64,000 nt of DNA from NCBI RefSeq assembly GCF_012927445.1, contig NZ_JABBPD010000004.1, positions 310,001 through 374,000 of the forward strand. Reading direction: 5' to 3'. Under the pieces are notes generated by a model. It saw only the letters and a program-made list of their open reading frames with translations. It had not been told where the DNA came from and did not search any database. Each line of letters begins with the position of its first letter. Position 1 is the first letter of the stretch. Positions 54,310 through 62,539 of this stretch are shown here, piece by piece. The DNA comes from Rhodoferax sp. (GTDB taxonomy: Bacteria; Pseudomonadota; Gammaproteobacteria; Burkholderiales; Burkholderiaceae_C). The translations under genes were made by a program, and so were the position numbers.

Positions 54310-56739
54310 TCATCCCGCACGGCCAGGGCGGCCCTGCGCGACTTCGATTTCATGCACCGCCTGCATGGTGCGCAACACGCGGTCCGGCGTCAGGCTGATG
54401 CTGTCGATGCCCAACTCCACCAGGTAGCGCGCCACTTCGATGTGGTCGCTCGGAGCCTGGCCGCAGATGCCTGAATGCCGGTGGTTGCGCCGGGCGCCCT
54501 CCACGGCCAGCTTGAGCATTTTCAGCATGCCGGGGTCCTGCTCGTCAAACGACTCGGCGACGATGGCGCTGTCGCGGTCCACCCCCAGGGTCAGCTGCGT
54601 CAAGTCGTTGGAGCCGATCGAGAAACCGTCGAACAGCTCGGCAAACTCATCGATCAACAGCACGTTGTTGGGAATCTCGCACATCACGTAGACCTCCAGG
54701 CCGTTCTCGCCGCGCTGCAGGCCATGCGAGGCCATCGCCGCCAGCACGCGGCGCGCCTCCTCTAACCGGCGGCAAAACGGCACCATCAGTTTCAGATTGC
54801 TCAGCCCCATCACCTCGCGCACCCGCTTCATGGCCGCGCACTCCAGCGCAAAGCCTTCGGCATAGGCCGGATGGATGTAGCGCGCCGCGCCCCGAAAACC
54901 CAGCATCGGGTTCTCTTCATGCGGCTCGAAATCACGCCCGCCGATCAGCGCGGCGTACTCGTTGCTCTTGAAGTCCGACAGCCGCACGATCACCGGACGC
55001 GGGTAGAAGGCCGCGGCAATCGTGCCGACGCCCTCGGCCAGCCGCTCGATGAAGTAGCTGGCGCCATCGGCATAACCGGCCGACAGCGCGAGCACACGCG
55101 CGCGCTCGGCCGCGTCCGTGATGCGCTCGGGGTGCAGCACTGCCATCGGGTGCACCTTGATGTGCTCGTTGATGATGAACTCCATGCGCGCCAGGCCAAC
55201 GCCATCGCAAGGCATCTGGCTGACCTGGAAGGCGAGCTCGGGGTTGCCGAGGTTGACCATGATCTCGGTGGCCGGCCGCTTCAGGCCGGTGAGATCGGTG
55301 ACCTGCTTGTGAAAGGCGACTGCGCCCTCATAGACCTTGCCCACCGCCCCCTCGGCGCAGGACACCGTGACCATCTCACCATCGCGCAAGACCTCGCTGG
55401 CGTGTTCCGCGCCCACCACCGCCGGGATGCCCAGCTCGCGCGCGACGATGGCCGCGTGGCAGGTGCGCCCGCCCCGGTTGGTGACAATGGCGGCGGCCGT
55501 CTTCATCACCGGCTCCCAGTCCGGTGTGGTGGTGTCGGCCACCAGCACCTCGCCGGGCTGGAACGCCGACAAATGGCGCGCATCGGTGACCAACCGCACC
55601 CGCCCGGTCGCCACCTTGGCGCCCACGGCGCGGCCGGTGGCACGCACGGTGCCGGTGCCGTCCCCGTCCAGCAAATATTCCTCCAGTTGCAACGCCTTGC
55701 GCTGCGAGATCGCGGTTTCCGGGCGCGCCTGCACGATGAAGAGCTCGCCGTCCGGCCCGTTCTTGGCCCATTCGATGTCCATCGCCCGGCGCTCGCCCGC
55801 CAGCCGGCTGTAGTGCTCCTCGATCTTGATGGCGGCATCGGCCAGCACCAGCACGTCGGCATCGCTCAGGCAGTAGCGCAGCCGATCCGCACGCGGCGTG
55901 GGGCGGTTGACAACCGGCTCGCGCGTGCGGCCCGGCGCGTAGACCATCTGCACCTGCTTGTCGCCCAGCGTCTTGCGCAGCACGCTGCGAAAGCCTTGGA
56001 TGTAGGTCGGCTTGTGCACATAGAACTCATCCGGATCGACCGCGCCCTGCACCACGTTTTCGCCCAGGCCCCAGGCGCCGGTGATGAACACCATGTCGGG
56101 ATGGCCCGACTCGGTGTCGATCGTGAACATAACGCCCGCCGATGCCAGGTCGCTGCGCACCATCTGCATCACGGCCACCGAGAGCGAAACCTTGAAATGG
56201 TCAAAGCCGTTGTCGGTGCGATAGGAGATGGCCCGGTCGGTGAACAGCGAGGCCTGGCAGCGCTTGACCGCATCAATCAGCATCTCCTCGCCCTGGATGT
56301 TGAGGTAGGTATCGTGCTGGCCGGCAAAGCTGGCGCTGGGCAAATCCTCGGCGGTGGCCGAACTGCGCACCGCCACGCTCAGGCCCTCGCCGCTGGCGGC
56401 TTTTAACGCTCGCCAGGCCTCGCGCAGTTGCTGCTCAACCGCTGCTGGCATGGCTGCGCCGTAGACGATCTCGCGCGCCCGGGTGCCGGCCCGTGCCAAC
56501 GCGCTGACATCGGTTTTGTCGAGCTGGTCGAGCAGGCCATGCAGCTCGGGCCAGGCGTTGGCAGCCGTGAGCGCGTCGCGGTAAGCAGGCGCCGTGACGG
56601 CAAAGCCGTCGGGCACCCGCACGCCCAGCGGCGTGAGCTGCTGGAACATCTCGCCCAGCGAGGCGTTTTTGCCGCCGACCAGCGGCAAGTCGGCCAGCGA
56701 CAGCTCACCAAACCAGCGAATGTAAGGGGCAGCGGGCAT
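54310..56739 (-). CDS. ppsA: Phosphoenolpyruvate synthase
   Basis: Converts pyruvate and ATP to phosphoenolpyruvate, AMP and phosphate in gluconeogenesis. Its 809 residues hold three domains: an N-terminal ATP-grasp-like nucleotide domain (VGGKNASLGEMFQQL, then AVRSSATAEDLPSASFAGQ), the central swivelling domain with phosphorylated histidine in GGRTCHAAIVARELG near residue 430, and the C-terminal pyruvate domain with its catalytic cysteine in GICGQAPSDH near residue 760. GAGGAG precedes the ATG. The regulator PpsR, often divergent from ppsA in this group, is not seen here. Confidence 0.96.
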   Translation of the reverse strand: MPAAPYIRWFGELSLADLPLVGGKNASLGEMFQQLTPLGVRVPDGFAVTAPAYRDALTAANAWPELHGLLDQLDKTDVSALARAGTRAREIVYGAAMPAAVEQQLREAWRALKAASGEGLSVAVRSSATAEDLPSASFAGQHDTYLNIQGEEMLIDAVKRCQASLFTDRAISYRTDNGFDHFKVSLSVAVMQMVRSDLASAGVMFTIDTESGHPDMVFITGAWGLGENVVQGAVDPDEFYVHKPTYIQGFRSVLRKTLGDKQVQMVYAPGRTREPVVNRPTPRADRLRYCLSDADVLVLADAAIKIEEHYSRLAGERRAMDIEWAKNGPDGELFIVQARPETAISQRKALQLEEYLLDGDGTGTVRATGRAVGAKVATGRVRLVTDARHLSAFQPGEVLVADTTTPDWEPVMKTAAAIVTNRGGRTCHAAIVARELGIPAVVGAEHASEVLRDGEMVTVSCAEGAVGKVYEGAVAFHKQVTDLTGLKRPATEIMVNLGNPELAFQVSQMPCDGVGLARMEFIINEHIKVHPMAVLHPERITDAAERARVLALSAGYADGASYFIERLAEGVGTIAAAFYPRPVIVRLSDFKSNEYAALIGGRDFEPHEENPMLGFRGAARYIHPAYAEGFALECAAMKRVREVMGLSNLKLMVPFCRRLEEARRVLAAMASHGLQRGENGLEVYVMCEIPNNVLLIDEFAELFDGFSIGSNDLTQLTLGVDRDSAIVAESFDEQDPGMLKMLKLAVEGARRNHRHSGICGQAPSDHIEVARYLVELGIDSISLTPDRVLRTMQAVHEIEVAQGRPGRAG

Positions 56740-56847
56740 GACAGTCTCCTCAGCGTAAGGCGTTGAGATCCATCATCACCCGGGGTCCGCCGCCCGGCGT
56801 TGACAGGCGTCAACGCGGCGCCGGGCCGCCTTGCGCTGACGGGCGCG

Positions 56848-59256
56848 TCAGGGCAGCGGCGTCAGCTTGGCCACGCTCAGCGCCAGCCACTTGACGCCAT
56901 GGCGCGGGAAGTTGATTTGCGCCCGCGCGTCGTCGCCCACGCCTTCGAGGGTGACCACCGTGCCTTCACCGAACTTGGCGTGAAACACTTTCATGCCGGC
57001 GCGCAGGCCGTGCCCGGGCGCCGCTTTCTGCGCCGGCACCGGGGCGGCTGCGGTCAATTTCGAATAATCAGTGCCAAATGAGCCTCTAGCCCCCGTGTAA
57101 TCTGCGTAACCAGCTCCTGATTTAGTAGCAAATCCAGAACCGAAGCCCTGGTTTTTCGGCGTGATCCACTTCAACGCGGACTCGGGCAACTCGTCAAAAA
57201 ACCGGCTTTTCAGGTTGTAGCGCGTCTGCCCGTGCAGCATGCGGGTTTGCGAATGGCTCAGGTACAGCCGCTTGCGGGCGCGGGTAATCGCCACGTACAA
57301 CAGACGCCGTTCTTCTTCCAGGCCATCACGGTCGCTCATCGAGTTCTCATGCGGGAACAAGCCCTCCTCCATGCCGGTGATGAAAACACAGTCAAATTCC
57401 AGGCCCTTGCTGGAATGCACCGTCATCAGCTGGATGGCATCCTGCCCGGCCTGCGCCTGATTGTCGCCCGCCTCCAGCGCCGCGTGCGACAGAAAGGCGG
57501 CCAGCGGCGACAGCGTTTCGCCGGTGTCGGCATCGGGCGCCAGCTCTTCCGGCAGCGGCTGGCTGAAGTCCAGTCCCTGCGAGGCTGGCGACTGGGTCAA
57601 GGAACGACCCTGTTCATCCACCGGCCGCGCTGCGGCATCGCGTCCGAAATTTTCCAGCGAGACAAAGCTGGCAGCGGCATTGACCAGTTCTTCCAGATTT
57701 TCGACCCGGTCGGCGCCTTCGCGGTCGGCCTTGTAATGGGCAAGCAGCCCGCTGTGGGCCAGCACCCGTTCGACGATTTCACTCAGCTTCATGCCCTGGG
57801 TCTGCTCGCGCAACACGTCAATGCCGGCCAGAAAGGCGCCGATGTTGGTGCCCGCTTTGCCGCCCAGGCCGCTCACCGCGTCACTCAGCGCACAACCGGC
57901 CGCACGCGCCACGTCTTGCAGCTGCTCCAGGCTGCGCAGACCGATACCGCGCGGCGGGAAATTCACGGCGCGCAGGAAACTGGTGTCGTCGCGCGGGTTC
58001 TCCAGCAGCCGCAAATAGGCCAGCGCATTCTTGATTTCAGCCCGCTCGAAAAAGCGCAGCCCGCCATACACCTTGTACGGCATGCCGGCGTTGAACAAGG
58101 CGGTCTCAATGACACGGCTTTGCGCATTGCTGCGGTACAGCACGGCGATTTCTTTGCGCGGCACGTCCTCCCGCACCAGCTGGCGCATTTCGTCCACCAT
58201 CCACTGCGCCTCGGCAAAGTCACTCGTCGCTTCAAACACCCGCACCGGTTCGCCCGGGCCTTGCGCCGTGCGCAGGTTCTTGCCCAGCCGCTTGGTGTTG
58301 TGGCCGATCAGCTCATTGGCCGAGTCCAGAATATTGCTGCCGCTGCGGTAGTTTTCCTCCAGCTTGATCTGGTGACGCACCTTGAACTCGCGCACAAAGT
58401 CGGTCATGTTGCCGACGCGGGCGCCGCGAAAGGCGTAGATGCTCTGGTCATCGTCGCCCACCGCCAGCACGCAGCCGCTCGGGTTGAACTCGTCGTCGGC
58501 CGAGCCGTGCGCGCCGATGCCAGCCAGCATCTTTATCCAGGCGTATTGCAGTTTGTTGGTGTCCTGAAACTCGTCGATCAGGATGTGGCGAAAGCGCCTT
58601 TGGTAGTGCTCGCGAATCGGGTCGTTGTCGCGCAGCACTTCAAAACTGCGCAGCATCAGCTCGCCAAAATCGACCACGCCTTCGCGCTGGCACTGCTCTT
58701 CGTACAGCTGGTAAATCTCGACCTTCTTGCGGGTCTCTTCGTCGCGCACTTCCACCATATTGGCACGCAGCCCGTCTTCCTTGCAGCCGCCGATGAACTG
58801 CTGCATCTTTTTCGCCGGAAAGCGTTCGTCATCCACGTTGAACTGCTTGTACAGCCGCTTGATGCTGGAGAGCTGGTCCTGCGTGTCCAGAATCTGAAAA
58901 CTTTGTGGCAGATTGGCAATTTTGAAGTGGGCGCGCAAAAACCGGTTGCACAGGCCATGGAAGGTGCCAATCCACATGCCATGCACATTGACCGGCAACA
59001 TGCTGGTCAGGCGCGTCATCAATTCCTTGGCGGCCTTGTTGGTAAAGGTCACGGCCAGCACGCCGCCGGGCGTCACCTGACCGGTCTGCAGCAGCCAGGC
59101 AATGCGGGTGGTCAGCACCCGGGTTTTGCCGGAGCCGGCCCCGGCCAGGATCAACGCATGCTCGGCGGGCAAGGTGACCGCCGCACGTTGCTCCGGGTTG
59201 AGATTGTGCAGGAGCGGGGAATCCGGGGAGCTCTGTTGGGAAATTTCTGAAAACAT
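56848..59256 (-). CDS. uvrD: DNA helicase II (UvrD)
   Basis: A superfamily 1A 3'-5' helicase of nucleotide-excision and mismatch repair, 802 residues. Motif I is LAGAGSGKTRVL near residue 38, motif II is LIDEFQDTN near 228, motif III is VGDDDQSIYAFRGA near 268, and motifs V/VI are TVHSSKGLEFDCVF and LLYVAITRARKRL. The C-terminal tail (FHAKFGEGTVV) is the Tudor-like part that binds RNA polymerase. The linker before it (about residues 708-727) is encoded by an interspersed repeat copy. Intact. Confidence 0.96.
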   Translation of the reverse strand: MFSEISQQSSPDSPLLHNLNPEQRAAVTLPAEHALILAGAGSGKTRVLTTRIAWLLQTGQVTPGGVLAVTFTNKAAKELMTRLTSMLPVNVHGMWIGTFHGLCNRFLRAHFKIANLPQSFQILDTQDQLSSIKRLYKQFNVDDERFPAKKMQQFIGGCKEDGLRANMVEVRDEETRKKVEIYQLYEEQCQREGVVDFGELMLRSFEVLRDNDPIREHYQRRFRHILIDEFQDTNKLQYAWIKMLAGIGAHGSADDEFNPSGCVLAVGDDDQSIYAFRGARVGNMTDFVREFKVRHQIKLEENYRSGSNILDSANELIGHNTKRLGKNLRTAQGPGEPVRVFEATSDFAEAQWMVDEMRQLVREDVPRKEIAVLYRSNAQSRVIETALFNAGMPYKVYGGLRFFERAEIKNALAYLRLLENPRDDTSFLRAVNFPPRGIGLRSLEQLQDVARAAGCALSDAVSGLGGKAGTNIGAFLAGIDVLREQTQGMKLSEIVERVLAHSGLLAHYKADREGADRVENLEELVNAAASFVSLENFGRDAAARPVDEQGRSLTQSPASQGLDFSQPLPEELAPDADTGETLSPLAAFLSHAALEAGDNQAQAGQDAIQLMTVHSSKGLEFDCVFITGMEEGLFPHENSMSDRDGLEEERRLLYVAITRARKRLYLSHSQTRMLHGQTRYNLKSRFFDELPESALKWITPKNQGFGSGFATKSGAGYADYTGARGSFGTDYSKLTAAAPVPAQKAAPGHGLRAGMKVFHAKFGEGTVVTLEGVGDDARAQINFPRHGVKWLALSVAKLTPLP
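57076..57135 (+). repeat. Short interspersed repeat, copy 6, inside uvrD
   Basis: AAATGAGCCTCTAGCCCCCG, then TGCGTAACCAGCTCCTGATT and TAGTAGCAAATCC align closely with copy 2 at 30684. It lies on the strand opposite to uvrD and keeps the frame, encoding GFATKSGAGYADYTGARGSF in the C-terminal linker. Confidence 0.75.
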
Positions 59257-59344
59257 GGAAGTATTGTAGAAAGCCCCGGCTGAAGCGCCAGGTACAGCGA
59301 CTCGGTTTGTGCGCCGGGCGAAACAACTTCGATAGAATCAATCA

Positions 59345-59376
59345 CCGGGCCCAAGCAATTGCGGCCCGGTTTTTTG
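59345..59376 (+). terminator. Intrinsic terminator in the guaC leader, possible attenuator
   Basis: CCGGGCC (59345-59351) and GGCCCGG (59363-59369) form a 7-bp stem followed by T7. It points toward guaC, but no plus-strand gene precedes it, since uvrD diverges at 59256. An upstream CCGGGC (59314-59319) could pair with the 3' arm instead, giving an alternative fold. Confidence 0.6.
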
Positions 59377-59466
59377 TTTCTGCCCTCGCCTTTGGCCCGC
59401 GCAAACAAAGACCGGGTCCAGTCCAAGTGCTCTTCTATCTACTTAATTGAAGCAGGAGTCCGGACC

Positions 59467-60444
59467 ATGGAAATTTTTGACTACGACAACATTCTTCTGC
59501 TGCCCCGCAAGTGCCGCGTGGAGAGCCGCTCGGAATGCGATGCCAGCGTAGAGCTGGGCCCGCGCCGCTTTCGCATCCCTGTCGTGCCTGCCAACATGAA
59601 GACAGTGGTCAGTGAGGCGACTTGTGTCTGGCTGGCGCAAAACGACTACTTTTATGTGATGCACCGCTTTGATCTGGATAACGTGCAATTCGTCAAAGAG
59701 ATGAAGGCCAAGGGCTTGTACGCGTCGATCTCGCTCGGCGTCAAGCAACCGGACTATGACACGGTTGACCAGTTGCTGGCGCTCGGGCTGATCCCGGAAT
59801 ACGTCACGATCGACATCGCTCATGGTCACGCCGACAGCGTGAAAAACATGATTGGCTACCTGAAAGAAAAAATGCCTTCCGCCTTCGTCATCGCCGGCAA
59901 TGTGGCGACGCCGGAAGCGGTGATTGATCTGGAAAACTGGGGCGCTGACGCCACCAAGGTGGGCATTGGTCCGGGCAAGGTCTGCATCACCAAACTCAAA
60001 ACCGGTTTTGGTACGGGCGGCTGGCAACTGAGCGCGGTCAAGTGGTGTGCCCGCGTGGCAACCAAGCCCATCATTGCCGACGGCGGTATCCGCGAACACG
60101 GCGACATTGCCAAATCCATCCGCTTTGGCGCCACGATGGTGATGATTGGCTCCCTGCTCGCCGGTCACGAAGAAAGCCCCGGCCAGACCGTGGAGGTAGA
60201 CGGCAAGCTGTACAAGGAATACTACGGCTCCGCCAGCGACTTCAATAAGGGCGAATACAAGCACGTCGAGGGCAAACGCATTCTGGAGCCGATCAAAGGC
60301 AAGCTGGCTGAGACCTTGATCGAGATGGAACAAGATGTGCAGAGCTCCATCAGTTACTCGGGCGGCAAAAAACTAATGGACATCCGCAAGGTGAACTACG
60401 TGACGCTGGGTGGCGACAACGCGGGTGAGCACCTGCTGATGTAA
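59467..60444 (+). CDS. guaC: GMP reductase
   Basis: Reduces GMP to IMP with NADPH, balancing purine pools. From ATG 59467 (AGGAG 8 bases upstream) it has 325 residues, matching the shorter GuaC type rather than IMP dehydrogenase, with no CBS domains. The catalytic loop is [20 protein letters not shown] (IMPDH has GSICTT here), preceded by GNVATPEA and followed by [28 protein letters not shown] is the nucleotide-binding flap. Confidence 0.94.
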   Translation: MEIFDYDNILLLPRKCRVESRSECDASVELGPRRFRIPVVPANMKTVVSEATCVWLAQNDYFYVMHRFDLDNVQFVKEMKAKGLYASISLGVKQPDYDTVDQLLALGLIPEYVTIDIAHGHADSVKNMIGYLKEKMPSAFVIAGNVATPEAVIDLENWGADATKVGIGPGKVCITKLKTGFGTGGWQLSAVKWCARVATKPIIADGGIREHGDIAKSIRFGATMVMIGSLLAGHEESPGQTVEVDGKLYKEYYGSASDFNKGEYKHVEGKRILEPIKGKLAETLIEMEQDVQSSISYSGGKKLMDIRKVNYVTLGGDNAGEHLLM

Positions 60445-60690
60445 ATCAGGAGGAAGACCTCAGCGCGCGTTCGTTAGCGCTTCACCGCGTTATTGCCCGA
60501 TTTAATGAACTGACCGAACGGCCGCTTGTCAAGACAACAGATAGGCTTGCGCGGCAGCCTCGCCACTGAAAAGGAATCGCATCGACGCTCTTGTTGCTCA
60601 TAGATTCGAATGCGGTATTGCAAGGCAGCGACACCATTTGACCGCCCTTCATCACGCGGGCTGGATCGCAGAACCGGCCCTAGGAAACGA

Positions 60691-60718
60691 CTTTCAGCGA
60701 AAAAAGAACTGATATAAT
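60691..60718 (+). promoter_or_regulatory. Candidate sigma70 promoter for the tRNA-Lys genes
   Basis: A perfect -10 hexamer TATAAT at 60713-60718 stands 16 bases after a weak -35 (CTTTCA at 60691). It lies about 105 bases before the first tRNA. Confidence 0.5.
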
Positions 60719-60736
60719 TTTAGGCTGCCTGAGTAG

Positions 60737-60779
60737 AAATTGGTTTCAATCTGAAAGCGACCGCTATTAATTCATAGCC
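60737..60779 (+). repeat. Degraded interspersed repeat, possible copy 7
   Basis: CTGAAAGCGACCGCTATTAA and TTCATAGC resemble the 3' half of the repeat family; the 5' half is poorly conserved. Confidence 0.4.
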
Positions 60780-60824
60780 TCCATTTCATTGCAACCAGCT
60801 ATGTCGCGGCACAGTTTTATAAGT

Positions 60825-60900
60825 GGGTTCTTAGCTCAGTTGGTAGAGCAGCGGACTCTTAATCCGTAGGTCGACAGTTCGAATCTGTCAGGACCCACCA
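60825..60900 (+). tRNA. tRNA-Lys (CUU)
   Basis: A 76-base cloverleaf with encoded CCA. The acceptor stem GGGTTCT pairs with AGGACCC; the D-loop contains AGCTCAGTTGGTAGAGC; the anticodon CTT is at 60858-60860 in the loop CTCTTAA; the T-loop is GTTCGAATC. It reads AAG lysine codons. Confidence 0.97.
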
Positions 60901-61022
60901 CTTATTTGCCTTATAGGCATCAGCCTCACTGCTACTTAAACGATAGCAAGAGGCTTTTTACTTTGTAGCTTTGGTTTGCCTTGTAGGCAACCTGCCTGAA
61001 TAGATGCCTTAAATCAGCATTT

Positions 61023-61098
61023 GGGATGTTAGCTCAGTTGGTAGAGCAGCGGACTTTTAATCCGTTTGTCGTGGGTTCGACCCCCGCACATCCCACCA
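61023..61098 (+). tRNA. tRNA-Lys (UUU)
   Basis: A 76-base cloverleaf with encoded CCA. The acceptor stem GGGATGT pairs with ACATCCC; the anticodon TTT is at 61056-61058 in the loop CTTTTAA; the T-loop is GTTCGACCC. It lies 122 bases after tRNA-Lys(CUU) and reads AAA, and AAG by wobble. Confidence 0.97.
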
Positions 61099-61105
61099 AT
61101 ACCAA

Positions 61106-61143
61106 CAAGGGTTTGCCGCTACGAAAGTAGCAGCAAACCCTTG
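61106..61143 (+). other. Long GAAA-tetraloop hairpin after tRNA-Lys(UUU)
   Basis: AAGGGTTTGC and GCAAACCCTT form a perfect 10-bp outer stem. A single mismatched C/A leads to the inner stem GCTAC-GAAA-GTAGC. It starts 8 bases after the tRNA. No T-run follows directly, so it is either a weak terminator or a processing or stability element for the tRNA transcript. Confidence 0.7.
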
Positions 61144-61180
61144 CTAGTTTCGGCTCATGTAGCGACCAGCACCAGACAAT

Positions 61181-61206
61181 AAAAAACCCAGCGGCTTAAG
61201 GCTGGG
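61181..61206 (-). terminator. Intrinsic terminator, minus strand
   Basis: Read on the minus strand, CCCAGC-CTTAAGCC-GCTGGG is followed by T6. It would stop transcripts coming leftward toward the tRNA genes. The flanking ACCAGA and TCTGGT extend the symmetry. Confidence 0.6.
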
Positions 61207-61416
61207 TCTGGTCGTTTGCTGATTTGAATGCGTTTGAATAGGGAAAATTTCTGCGCGCGCGAAACTGTGTGCTCAGGGAAAAGGTACGTCACCCAGCTTT
61301 TACCCCGCCCTTACCGGTGGTCTCCCCTGTTCATATCTCAGCCGCACTGTCCGGTTCAGCCCAAGCGCAACATTCTGGCGCCTAGAATCCTCAAATAGTA
61401 TTAAGGAAGCTAGCGC

Positions 61417-61761
61417 ATGCCGTCATCAACAACAACCAGAAAACATGAATCGTCTGTCGGCTCTGGCCTATGGAAACGGTGGCGTGGCTATTTGGCACGA
61501 TGGTTACTATTCGGCGGAATCGTTGGCATGTTTCAACCGATAGAGGACGACCTCGACAATTTCGGACTGCAAAAACTTTACCAGGCACTGTTTGGGCTAT
61601 TTTTTGGTGCGGTTTGCGCTGTTGTATTTACGCTTGCTGAAAACACGCTAAATGTGCAGCGGACCAAGTGGAAATCCTGGTTAATCGTAATATCGACTTG
61701 GCTGGCGGTCAAACTTGTCTTTATCGGCGCTATGGCTGTTGCGGGTGAATCGAGGCCATGA
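61417..61761 (+). CDS. Hypothetical small membrane protein
   Basis: A 114-residue protein with three hydrophobic segments at about 28-40 (WLLFGGIVGMF), 57-74 (ALFGLFFGAVCAVVFTLA) and 86-108 (WLIVISTWLAVKLVFIGAMA). AAGGAA lies 8 bases before the ATG, supporting translation. No family recognised. The 318 bases upstream, after the tRNA, hold only the hairpins. Confidence 0.6.
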   Translation: MPSSTTTRKHESSVGSGLWKRWRGYLARWLLFGGIVGMFQPIEDDLDNFGLQKLYQALFGLFFGAVCAVVFTLAENTLNVQRTKWKSWLIVISTWLAVKLVFIGAMAVAGESRP

Positions 61762-61887
61762 CAGGCCATGAGTTGATCTGACCCGAGAACCAAAAAATTG
61801 CGCACGAGGAGTCGGCCCATCTTTGGCAAAAGCGCCATGTGGCGCACTACCCGCGATCTTCAGAAACGAAGTTTTATGAAACCTAAA

Positions 61888-62379
61888 TTACTTGGTTTTC
61901 TTGGCTGCGTTTTTTACAGATTTTTTGGCTTGTTCACGCTCAATATCAAATAACTCGCGAATGCGGTCGGCTATCGCACCGTAAGTCACGGCATTTTCTT
62001 CGTCTGCATGCGCCGCACGGAGGAACGCATTGAAGTGCCGGTCATTGACCCAGAATGTTCCTTCCTCGGAATAGTCATCAAGCGCATCAGCAAAGTTTTG
62101 CACATCTTTTTCGGTTGCAAAGAAGTCATGAAAAAAGGTTGCAGGTGTCCCCAGTCCCGCTTCTACAGCGGCGGTCATGCTGTCAAGCATTTGGTTAATC
62201 AAACTCTCATCAAAATCATTGGTGAGGTTCTTGAACGGCGTCAATTTACCGGTCCGTGGGTCGTAACCGCCACGTTCTTCAAGCCGGTCCAGGAGTTCAG
62301 GCAACTCCCCTGAAGGGGTATTGCTGTCAATACCGTCATAAGAGATTGGCGTAATTTGTGGCTTGTATGCAGCGACCAT
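61888..62379 (-). CDS. Hypothetical protein, acidic with a basic tail
   Basis: A protein of 163 residues from ATG 62379, chosen because AAGGA lies 4 bases upstream; ATG at 62412 is also in frame. The body is acidic (ELPELLDRLEERGGYDP, then ALDDYSEEGTFWVNDRHFN) and the C-terminus is lysine/alanine-rich (EQAKKSVKNAAKKTK), a histone-like tail that might touch nucleic acid. No family recognised. Two inverted repeats lie just upstream. Confidence 0.65.
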   Translation of the reverse strand: MVAAYKPQITPISYDGIDSNTPSGELPELLDRLEERGGYDPRTGKLTPFKNLTNDFDESLINQMLDSMTAAVEAGLGTPATFFHDFFATEKDVQNFADALDDYSEEGTFWVNDRHFNAFLRAAHADEENAVTYGAIADRIRELFDIEREQAKKSVKNAAKKTK

Positions 62380-62402
62380 GGATTCCTTGATGAGATGTTG
62401 GT

Positions 62403-62447
62403 CCAGGGTCATACCAAGACCCTGGTGAGTCGCCCTGACGGTCAGGG
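62403..62447. promoter_or_regulatory. Two adjacent inverted repeats between divergent genes
   Basis: CCAGGGTC-N7-GACCCTGG (62403-62425) and CCCTGAC-G-GTCAGGG (62433-62447) are both perfect. They lie in the leader of the minus-strand gene and the promoter region of the divergent hemolysin III-type gene, so they could be operators for either. Confidence 0.5.
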
Positions 62448-62539
62448 AGGCTCCAATATAACAACTGCAAGTGACGCCGTTTGAATCCCACAACGCGATT
62501 CATCCACTTAACGAGTGGCACGACGGCGTCCGTGCAACA

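Larger units (their letters stand above)
60445..60824. other. Non-coding stretch before the tRNA genes
   Basis: About 380 bases without a supported gene. It holds a promoter-like TATAAT at 60713 and a degraded interspersed repeat at 60737. A minus-strand frame of about 56 codons (60470-60650) looks random. Confidence 0.6.

Noticed and set aside
57232-59250. A 672-codon open frame opposite uvrD
   Set aside because: Antisense shadow of a complete helicase gene; composition typical of reversed high-GC codons. The same holds for the long frames opposite the OFA transporter (17213-18901) and ppsA (54871-56406).
59257-59466. Purine riboswitch ahead of guaC
   Set aside because: The conserved purine-aptamer loop sequences are not present; only a terminator and competing complementary segments can be supported.
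60470-60650. A 56-codon minus-strand frame between guaC and the tRNA genes
   Set aside because: No ribosome-binding site, no domain, and amino-acid composition looks random.
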